Shown here: positions 57,839 through 64,000 of the stretch, piece after piece | Numbering within the stretch: the stretch's first letter is position 1 | Layout: every line of letters starts with the position of its first letter | Source: Natronohydrobacter thiooxidans | GTDB lineage: Bacteria; Pseudomonadota; Alphaproteobacteria; Rhodobacterales; Rhodobacteraceae | Reading direction: 5' to 3' | DNA: 64,000 nt | Assembly: GCF_001884735.1 (NCBI RefSeq) | Contig: NZ_MJAP01000010.1 | Span: forward strand, 1 to 64,000 | Notes under the pieces: model-generated | The model's database searches: none | Told to the model about the DNA's origin: nothing | Seen by the model: the letters and a program-made list of their open reading frames with translations, nothing else | Translations under genes and position numbers: made by a program

Positions 57839-59368
57839 TTGTCGGTGAACACAGTCGATATTCGTCCTGGGGTTAGCGTCCTCGCAGTACTGCGCCACCT
57901 GAACTACAAGCCATGGTATGCGCTTGCTGAGTTCGTTGATAATGCCGTCGAGAGTTTTTCGCGTCATCGTGACACTCTGCGGCAGCATCAGGGCGAAGGC
58001 TGCAAGCTCGTGGTCAACATAGACGTCGATACGACATCTCCCGCACGTATCTCTATTCGCGACAACGCAGCGGGCATCGCGATTTCTGAGTTCGGACGCG
58101 CCTTTCGCGCTGCAGCGATTCCGGCTGATCGGACTGGCCTGGCGGAATTTGGAATGGGCATGAAAAGTGCTGCCTGCTGGTTTGCACCAAAATGGCAGGT
58201 GCGTACGTCAGCCTTCGGAGAGCCACTGGCACGCACAGTGCGTTTCGAGATTGAAAATATTGTTAACGATGAAATCGAAGAACTCGAGATTGAGGAAGAA
58301 CCGGAGGCGGTCGACCATCACTACACCGAGATAATCTTAGAGAATATTTTCCACATTCCGGTTGGACGCACTGTAGGAAAACTCAAGGAGCACCTGACTG
58401 ACATCTACCGTGTGTTTATTCGAGACGGAGTTCTGGAACTCCGCTTCAACGGCGATGTGCTTGCTCCCCAGCAGACCCCAATCCTGGAAGCACCGTACTT
58501 TCGCGACACGGATGGCCCAGCAAAGCTCTGGCGCAAGGAGATTCAATTCGATTTCGGGGATGGCCTGTCTGTTCATGGCTTCGCAGCTTTGCGCGAGACT
58601 GCGAATACCGCCAAGGCTGGCTTCTCGTTGTTCCGGCGTGGACGTGTGATCCAAGGCAGTGGGGACGAGGGGTACCGACCAGCTTACATCTTCGGAAGTT
58701 CAAACAGCTATCGTTACCAGCGCCTTTTTGGCGAGCTTCATCTCGACGGATTTGAAGTTAGCCACACCAAAGACGGCTTCCGGTGGGATGACAATGAGCA
58801 ACCCTTCCTCGAATTGCTTCGTGACCACCTAGACAGTGAAGAATTGCCTTTGCTAAAGCAAGCTGAGGGTTATCGTGTGCGCATCGCTCGCACACAACTG
58901 TCCAACTCTGCAACGCTAGCGGTCGACAACACTGCGCGTGCGATCCAAGAACGGCTGCCCACGGCCCTGCCATCGATTTCAGATGCCCCACCGGTCGACA
59001 CACCGGACGAGGAAGCACCTCACGCCGGTACGCTAGCACGCAAGCAACTTGAGATCCGCTTCCGCGATAAGGATTGGCGCATCAATATCGAGCTGACAGA
59101 AGACCCATCTGAGAGTCAGTGGCTTGTTCTGAGCGACGCAGCCGCTTCGACCGAGCAGCCACGGAGCCTCGATATCAGGGTCTCGATGGTGCATCCATTC
59201 ATGGTGCGCTTTGCTCAGTCTGACAGTGAGGACGTGGAGGCTCTATTGCGAGTGGCAGCAGCGCTTGCGCTGGCCGAGGTGCTAGCCCGAGACTCAGGGG
59301 TCCGCCATGCGGGCACGATTCGGCGCAATGTAAATGACCTCATTAGACAAGCGTTCTCCGATGCTTAA
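57839..59368 (+). CDS. MutL/MORC-type GHKL ATPase
   Basis: A 509-residue GHKL ATPase: N-box ALAEFVDNAVESF (29-41), RDNAAGI (74-80) and EFGMGMKSAACWF (103-115) form the nucleotide-clamping site of Hsp90/MutL/MORC proteins. The start is a TTG at 57839 with AGAGGGG upstream, or a GTG at 57845. Predicted bacterial MORC relatives sit in restriction-modification operons and are thought to act as ATP-driven DNA clamps. The C-terminal ~170 residues are variable. Between methylase and Z1 genes, as in that architecture. Confidence 0.88.
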   Translation: MSVNTVDIRPGVSVLAVLRHLNYKPWYALAEFVDNAVESFSRHRDTLRQHQGEGCKLVVNIDVDTTSPARISIRDNAAGIAISEFGRAFRAAAIPADRTGLAEFGMGMKSAACWFAPKWQVRTSAFGEPLARTVRFEIENIVNDEIEELEIEEEPEAVDHHYTEIILENIFHIPVGRTVGKLKEHLTDIYRVFIRDGVLELRFNGDVLAPQQTPILEAPYFRDTDGPAKLWRKEIQFDFGDGLSVHGFAALRETANTAKAGFSLFRRGRVIQGSGDEGYRPAYIFGSSNSYRYQRLFGELHLDGFEVSHTKDGFRWDDNEQPFLELLRDHLDSEELPLLKQAEGYRVRIARTQLSNSATLAVDNTARAIQERLPTALPSISDAPPVDTPDEEAPHAGTLARKQLEIRFRDKDWRINIELTEDPSESQWLVLSDAAASTEQPRSLDIRVSMVHPFMVRFAQSDSEDVEALLRVAAALALAEVLARDSGVRHAGTIRRNVNDLIRQAFSDA

Positions 59369-59382
59369 GCAAAAGGTGATCC

Positions 59383-61608
59383 ATGAGTGAAGATACGCCA
59401 ATGATTGTCGAGCCAGTTGGAGATGATGCACGGGGTGGTCGCTGGCAGCCCGTTGTTGGTCCGGAGACACATGAATTTCTTGATCACGTCGTACCGGAGG
59501 CCAGTCGCGACAATGTGCGGGATGCTGCTGTCTCGATTCTCGCACACGGGCCGTCTCCGGTAGGTGGTGTCGGCGTCGAGACGGGCCTGGTCGTTGGCTA
59601 TGTTCAGAGCGGCAAGACGATGTCGTTCGAAGCGGCTGCGACCCTCGCGCGGGACAACGGGTTCCAAATGGTCATTATTGTGGCCGGAACTTCGAATCCA
59701 CTACTTGAGCAATCGACGGGGCGGGTTCGCCGCGATCTGCGGCTCGACGACCCCGATCGCGCACGTAGTTGGATACATTTCCAGAATCCTGAACGCGACG
59801 ATTCGACTATTCAAACCTTGCGCGACGTTTTTGAGGATTGGCGAGACCAAGGTACGCCGAACGACTACAAGCTAACAATTTTGGTCACCGTGCTGAAGCA
59901 TCATCGACGGCTTGGCAACCTGACGGAACTACTGGATGCCGTTGGTATGAATGGTGTGCCAGTGCTTATCATCGACGATGAAGCCGACCAGGCCAGTCTA
60001 AACATGGAAGTTGCGCAGGGAGAGGAAAGTACCACATACCAACGGCTTATGGAGCTTCGCGGCGTCCTGCCACTGCACAGTTATCTGCAATACACTGCAA
60101 CGCCCCAGGCCCCCCTTCTGATCAGTATAGTAGACTCGCTCTCTCCGAATTTTGTCGAAGTGCTTACGCCGGGCGAAGCTTATGTGGGAGGACGTGATTT
60201 CTTTGGGAACAATCAAAGCCTCGTACGCACGATCCCTCCTGCCGATGTGCCGACCAATGCCAATCCGCTGCCGGAGCCGCCCGAGTCGCTGCTTGAAGCG
60301 CTCCGGATCTTCATGGTTGGGGTCGCGGTTGGTCTTATGCAGGGCGGAAATCGCGGGAACCGTTCGATGCTTGTGCATCCGTCGCACCGAACGGCACAGC
60401 ATCAGGAATACTACAACTGGGTCCGGGATATCTTCGATGAGTGGAAGCGCGTTCTTGGCTTACAGGACGCCGATCCTGACAAGCAGGAACTCATCGAGGA
60501 ACTGCGTCTAGCTTATGAGGATTTGGCGCAAACTGTTGAAGGCGATCTTCCGCCATTTGCTGAATTGGCCGCAACGTTCCGTTTTGCCTTTCGGCGCACG
60601 AGACTCCTGGAAGTTAACGCGAGGGGCGGACGTACACCGGACGTCGACTGGGGTAGCGCCTATGGTTGGATCCTTGTCGGCGGACAAGCGATGGATCGTG
60701 GCTTTACGGTCGAAGGTCTTACAGTCACCTACATGCCGCGCGGGATTGGGGTCGGCAATGCTGACACGGTTCAGCAGCGGGCACGCTTTTTTGGCTACAA
60801 GCGTAGCTATCTTGGATTTTGTCGTGTTTATCTAGAACAGGGTACGCACCGCGCCTTCGAGCGATACGTTCAGCACGAAGAGGATATGCGGCGTCAGCTC
60901 GAAGGGATTCGGGACCAAGGGCGCTCGCTCAATGAATGGAAGCGCGCATTTCTGCTAGATAGGGCTCTTCGGCCCTGCCGCCAAAACGTACTTGAGTTCG
61001 ACTATATCCGCGGGCGGTTTTCTGACGACTGGGTTGCACCACGCGTAGTTCTCGCGAGCGACTCTGTCATTCAGGCTAACCGCCAGACGGTCGCGGAATT
61101 TCTCGCAGCGACTCAGTTTCTACCGGATGCCGGTCATCCGGACCGGACGGACACACAGCGCCATGAAGTCTCAACCAACCTGTCGCTTCGCGGCGTTATG
61201 GAGCAGTTGCTGATCCCAATGCGGATTACCAGCTCGAGGGACTCTCAGCAGATCACCGGCCTTCTTTTGCAGCTTAGTCGTGCATTAGAAAATGATCCGG
61301 ATGAACGCTGTACAGTCTACAGAATGAGTCCAGGCACCGGGCGCGAGCGTGGTGTCGATGGTGGAGGTGAAGTTACCAACCTGTTCCAAGGCCAGGCACC
61401 GGTGCACCCGATTGAGCGGCGTGGGGAGGTATATCCGGGCGACCGTGCCATTAGAGGAGATGGTGAGGTGTCAGTACAGATTCACACGCTTGATCTGACG
61501 CGAGGCGGGGCGGTTGTGCAGCGCGACGTTCCAGTGTTGGCTGTTTGGGTTCCTGCCCGCCTGGCTGTTGGCTGGATCAATCAGGACCAGCCCGCGCAGG
61601 TCCTATGA
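59383..61608 (+). CDS. Z1-domain helicase-like ATPase
   Basis: A 741-residue Z1 protein. It has a P-loop VVGYVQSGKTMS (about 70-81), LIIDDEADQ (195-203), QYTATPQAPL (about 236-245) and GGQAMDRGFTVEGLTVTYMP with QQRARFFGYK, which correspond to SF2 helicase motifs. The Z1 family accompanies MutL/MORC ATPases in predicted restriction systems. It would translocate or remodel DNA for the neighbouring nuclease. Starts 15 bp after the ATPase gene; its stop overlaps the nuclease start. Confidence 0.92.
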   Translation: MSEDTPMIVEPVGDDARGGRWQPVVGPETHEFLDHVVPEASRDNVRDAAVSILAHGPSPVGGVGVETGLVVGYVQSGKTMSFEAAATLARDNGFQMVIIVAGTSNPLLEQSTGRVRRDLRLDDPDRARSWIHFQNPERDDSTIQTLRDVFEDWRDQGTPNDYKLTILVTVLKHHRRLGNLTELLDAVGMNGVPVLIIDDEADQASLNMEVAQGEESTTYQRLMELRGVLPLHSYLQYTATPQAPLLISIVDSLSPNFVEVLTPGEAYVGGRDFFGNNQSLVRTIPPADVPTNANPLPEPPESLLEALRIFMVGVAVGLMQGGNRGNRSMLVHPSHRTAQHQEYYNWVRDIFDEWKRVLGLQDADPDKQELIEELRLAYEDLAQTVEGDLPPFAELAATFRFAFRRTRLLEVNARGGRTPDVDWGSAYGWILVGGQAMDRGFTVEGLTVTYMPRGIGVGNADTVQQRARFFGYKRSYLGFCRVYLEQGTHRAFERYVQHEEDMRRQLEGIRDQGRSLNEWKRAFLLDRALRPCRQNVLEFDYIRGRFSDDWVAPRVVLASDSVIQANRQTVAEFLAATQFLPDAGHPDRTDTQRHEVSTNLSLRGVMEQLLIPMRITSSRDSQQITGLLLQLSRALENDPDERCTVYRMSPGTGRERGVDGGGEVTNLFQGQAPVHPIERRGEVYPGDRAIRGDGEVSVQIHTLDLTRGGAVVQRDVPVLAVWVPARLAVGWINQDQPAQVL

Positions 61609-62612
61609 CAGGCGGGACGCTGTTCACGATGTTTGAGGGGGTGACGGTCCCTCACAGCGAGAATTCGGAAACCCCGATCTTTGCAGTCAGGTGTGCACCC
61701 GGTCATGATGGCTACTTCGTCGGAAGGGATGTCATCGGCCAAGCTTGTTTGCTTGTGGAGACGCAAGATGAACCGGGGCGCAAGCCTCCGCCGATCCGGC
61801 TGGAAAGTCTCGATGCGCAGTTCGAACTCGAATGCCAGGTTTCAAATGCCGACAGTACTACAAGGTTAGGACTGTTCACGGTCATAAGGTGCCGGTCGCC
61901 TGAAACTGAGACCATTCGGTATTTTCTATCTGTTTGCAGCGTCATTATGCGGCATTTGGGCTCTGAACCTTCGCGAGCCAACTTGGCGGCAGCGGTTCGC
62001 CGGATAGCCTCTATCTTTCAGAGCATCAAAAAGCCGCCAGTACGTTCGCTCACTGGCCTATTCGGCGAACTGTTTGTAATTTCACGAAGCCGTTCGCCAA
62101 TGCGGACCGTTTCTGCATGGCGAGTGGATGAGATGTCGCGTTTCGACTTTTCTGTAGGAGATATCCGCATCGATGTGAAGACTAGCGCGGGCCGGGCCCG
62201 CAAGCACATCTTTGCGTACGACCAGTGCAACCCTCCGAGGAACACTCATGCGGTCGTCGCGTCACTCATGGTTGAGCGCGTTCCTCGCGGGGTGTCCATC
62301 GACGATCTTGTTGGGTCTATTGAAGCACGCCTCGCTGGAGATCCAGAGTTGGTTCTAAAGCTGCATGATATCGTGGCCTCCACACTCGGTGCGGAACTCA
62401 CGACGTCATTGCGTGTGACATTCGACAACCGTCTCGCCGAAAGCTCTCTACAGTTTTTCGACCTTCGGACGATCCCAGCGGTGCGAGACCCAATTCAACC
62501 GAGAGTATCGGACGTTCGCTTCGCAGTCGATCTTTCAGGACTTCCGCCACTGAGTTTTCAGGAATTGACCGATCAGGATCCCTACTTCTGGGACTTTCTT
62601 CCAGCTGAGTGA
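61605..62612 (+). CDS. PD-(D/E)XK motif protein (DUF4420-like)
   Basis: A 335-residue protein from ATG 61605, overlapping the Z1 stop (ATGA). The restriction-nuclease fold shows GLFGELFVI (E155), RFDFSVGDIRIDVKTS (D181, D190, K192). Family PD-(D/E)XK motif proteins (DUF4420) go with Z1 and MutL/MORC genes. It is the probable DNA-cutting subunit. In Mza-type systems an AIPR protein would follow; here a short frame and the tRNA gene follow instead. Confidence 0.88.
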   Translation: MTGGTLFTMFEGVTVPHSENSETPIFAVRCAPGHDGYFVGRDVIGQACLLVETQDEPGRKPPPIRLESLDAQFELECQVSNADSTTRLGLFTVIRCRSPETETIRYFLSVCSVIMRHLGSEPSRANLAAAVRRIASIFQSIKKPPVRSLTGLFGELFVISRSRSPMRTVSAWRVDEMSRFDFSVGDIRIDVKTSAGRARKHIFAYDQCNPPRNTHAVVASLMVERVPRGVSIDDLVGSIEARLAGDPELVLKLHDIVASTLGAELTTSLRVTFDNRLAESSLQFFDLRTIPAVRDPIQPRVSDVRFAVDLSGLPPLSFQELTDQDPYFWDFLPAE

Positions 62613-62819
62613 ATGTTGGAGAATGTTTTGTGGCATCTTTTGGCCGATGGAACTGGGATCGGACTTCATACCGCCGCCGGGGGAAAGCATCTTAAAAACA
62701 GCCACTTAAAGGCTATTCACCAAATCGGCGCAGTCATGAGGTCCGGAGAATATCGACCGAGAGAGACCGCTTCCGAGCCGCTTGGCGCGGGGGGCCAGTG
62801 CTCAGCCCCACCCTCATAA
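62613..62819 (+). CDS. doubtful 68-aa ORF after the nuclease gene
   Basis: The ATG directly follows the nuclease stop codon. The first half (MLENVLWHLLADGTGIGLHT) is plausible, the rest is Gly/Ser/Pro-rich and runs toward the tRNA. It may be the remnant of a further component or chance. The remaining 64 bp up to the tRNA show no gene. Confidence 0.25.
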   Translation: MLENVLWHLLADGTGIGLHTAAGGKHLKNSHLKAIHQIGAVMRSGEYRPRETASEPLGAGGQCSAPPS

Positions 62820-62883
62820 CCCTCGAAAACCACGAAAAAATCCGGCCGCAGCCAGATCGGGAGAACGCTTTCGCAAGGGCAAG

Positions 62884-62973
62884 TGGCGGATGGGGTGGGA
62901 TTCGAACCCACGGTAGGCTTTCACCTACGCTGGTTTTCAAGACCAGAGCCTTAAACCACTCGGCCACCCATCC
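62884..62973 (-). tRNA. tRNA-Ser (anticodon UGA)
   Basis: A 90-nt minus-strand gene. The 7-bp acceptor stem GGATGGG/CCCATCC is perfect, discriminator G, and CCA is encoded. The anticodon loop CTTGAAA gives anticodon TGA on a CTGGT/ACCAG stem, the long variable arm GCGTAGGTGAAAGCCTACC is that of a class II tRNA, and the T loop reads GGGTTCGAATCCC. Its 3' end faces the accessory region. Confidence 0.97.
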
Positions 62974-63182
62974 GGCCCGCCCCTGCTAGCGTCATGCCGG
63001 AGCAAGTTCAAGCGTCCAGATGCGGGTTGGGGCGAAAGCCGTGGAACTGGGCGGCGGGACGGAACTGGCTGGCACGGCACGGCGGCAGGTCAGCGCTCCC
63101 GAGATCGCTCCAGGCGGGGCATGCCAGCAGTTCCGGCGACCAAAGCCATGCTTCCGGGCGGGTCACCCGGCAGGGGCGGTGG

Positions 63183-63428
63183 TCAGGCCGATGCCAGTTC
63201 GCTTACGCGCGCGACAGGCCGTGCGACGGGCTTGCGCGCGCTGCGTTTCTCGACGGGTTTCAGCACTTGCTTCATGGCTTCCGCTTCGCGTCCGAGGGCT
63301 GCCGAATCCTCATGCGGGATGGTTTCTGCCATATTGCCCAGAAACTGCAGGTAGAAGTCCTGTTGCTGCTTCAACAATCGGATCCAGACAAGGCTGCTCT
63401 GCATCCAGAGTGTCACGGGGTCAAACAT
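63183..63428 (-). CDS. small conserved host protein, 81 aa
   Basis: An 81-residue protein from ATG 63428, preceded by GGGAGGAAGAAG, a strong ribosome site; longer frames are unlikely. Sequence MFDPVTLWMQSSLVWIRLLK, QQQDFYLQFLGNMAETIPHE with a Lys/Arg/Pro-rich tail. It is amphipathic and recalls very short phasin-like proteins, but I do not assign a function. The 207 bp between its end and the tRNA hold no clear gene. Confidence 0.6.
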   Translation of the reverse strand: MFDPVTLWMQSSLVWIRLLKQQQDFYLQFLGNMAETIPHEDSAALGREAEAMKQVLKPVEKRSARKPVARPVARVSELASA

Positions 63429-63788
63429 GCTTCTTCCTCCCAGTTTTCTCTGGCGCATCAATCCGCGCCAGTTGCGTTTGTCACGCAGCACCGTCGTTGA
63501 GCGCCAGTCTGCTACATGGTTCAAGACGGAACCTTGATCTCGCGCAACTGCATCAGAATTATGACAGGGTCAACACAACCCATAGGTGAGGGACATATCA
63601 AATCCTAGCGAGGGGCACAGGGCTTTGTCAAAGACCCATGCGGCTAATCGGAGGATGTTCGCGCAAACGCTATCGCCTTGCGCAGTCATGGCGCCGAATT
63701 CATCAGTCTCGGGGTATATCGGCCCATGCGCGCGGCGCTGTCCCGCCGCAGGGTGCGGGCAGCGCTCGCTCAGGCCCTTCGCGGGTCT
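63429..63788. other. 360-bp intergenic region, no gene seen
   Basis: Between the 81-aa gene and the FtsB-like gene. I see no credible gene. A GC hairpin (63735-63765, GCGCTG-T-CCCGC with GCGGGCAGCGC) lies 24 bp after the FtsB-like stop and may end that transcript, but it lacks a U-tract. The promoter of the 81-aa gene must lie here. Confidence 0.5.
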
Positions 63789-64000
63789 TCAGCGGAGCAC
63801 GATCTCATCCGGGCGGGCCATGCCCAGCACGTCGCGGGCGCGTTCGTCGAGCAGATCCAGATCGAGAAAGTCATCGGAAAGCCTGCGCGTGCGGTTTTCC
63901 AGCCGTGCGAGTTCCACCTGTCTGCGGTCGCGCTGCGCCTTGAGCGTCGTGATTTCGGCTTCGATCTGGACGCGGTTGAACAATCCGAAATCGCCCTGAA
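63789..64000 (-). CDS. FtsB/DivIC-like septum formation initiator, 5' end outside window
   Basis: The C-terminal 70 residues of a minus-strand gene that continues beyond the window. The coiled coil (VQIEAEITTLKAQRDRRQVE, LARLENRTRRL) followed by DFLDLDLLDERARDVLGMAR and PDEIVLR is the conserved end of alphaproteobacterial septum formation initiator (FtsB/DivIC-type) proteins, which link the division complex FtsQLB. The missing part should hold the membrane anchor. It marks ordinary chromosome. Confidence 0.85.
   Translation of the reverse strand, partial: QGDFGLFNRVQIEAEITTLKAQRDRRQVELARLENRTRRLSDDFLDLDLLDERARDVLGMARPDEIVLR

Noticed and set aside
56261-62612. DISARM, BREX or complete Mza system
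   Set aside because: No DrmA/B, no BrxL/PglZ and no AIPR gene; the gene set fits the MutL-Z1 restriction type only.
63735-63765. Intrinsic terminator of the FtsB-like gene
   Set aside because: A GC hairpin is present but with a bulge and no U-tract, so it was only mentioned in the intergenic entry.

Overview
The window looks like chromosomal DNA of an alphaproteobacterium of the Rhodobacteraceae/Paracoccaceae type. The evidence is high-GC coding sequence, a tail module built like that of the Rhodobacter gene transfer agent (DUF2460, DUF2163, NlpC/P60, then a very large host-specificity protein), and, at the right edge, a tRNA-Ser(UGA) and an FtsB/DivIC-like gene typical of the ordinary chromosome in this group. 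Nearly everything to the left of that tRNA is accessory: a defence island, a complete-looking siphovirus prophage, and a restriction-like operon.

Region 1 (1-12272), defence island. A minus-strand block encodes a RecB-like nuclease/helicase of the TM0106 type, a McrB with an N-terminal DUF4357-like domain and an EVE-like (PUA-fold) domain inserted inside the motor, McrC, and a DUF3883 'NO VEIN' nuclease-like protein. Facing it is a plus-strand operon: a WYL regulator with an inverted repeat just before its start codon, a HEPN protein with an RNxxxH active-site motif, a DUF4236 protein with tetratricopeptide-like helices, and an unknown 164-residue protein.

Region 2 (about 12.3-56.1 kb), prophage. 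On the minus strand, in transcription order, run terminase (36.4 kb), gpW, portal, ClpP-like protease, decoration protein, capsid, head-tail joining genes, tail tube, a tail chaperone pair with a classical -1 slippery heptamer, tape measure, GTA-like tail tip genes, a DUF2793 fibre, a holin-like protein, an M15 endolysin and an overlapping spanin pair. The structural operon is interrupted by cargo genes: a HEPN protein, a pRiA4b ORF-3/GIY-YIG pair, and a membrane-anchored zinc peptidase with a tiny membrane peptide. Right of the terminase come plus-strand small genes ending in a strong terminator, then a minus-strand early operon (P4-type primase, RecB-like nuclease, RuvC-like resolvase with iterons inside its 5' end, two DNA methyltransferases). 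Next is a two-gene plus-strand cassette of unknown function with its own upstream region and terminator. Last is a plus-strand recombination/integration operon (sigma-like factor, Sak4-like ATPase, SSB-like protein, helicase, DUF2924, serine recombinase).

Region 3 (56.2-62.9 kb), a more AT-rich plus-strand operon: a ribbon-helix-helix-like regulator with three 10-bp phased repeats in front of it, a cytosine-5 methyltransferase, a MutL/MORC-type ATPase, a Z1 helicase-like protein and a PD-(D/E)XK (DUF4420-like) protein. This is the MutL-Z1 restriction architecture predicted for MORC-associated systems and close to Mza, but without the AIPR component. It ends next to the 3' end of tRNA-Ser.

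Region 4 (62.9-64.0 kb), host chromosome: tRNA-Ser, a small conserved protein and a truncated FtsB-like gene. Functions of the cargo genes are inferences from motifs and neighbourhood. No database comparison was possible, and the exact attachment sites of the prophage were not resolved.
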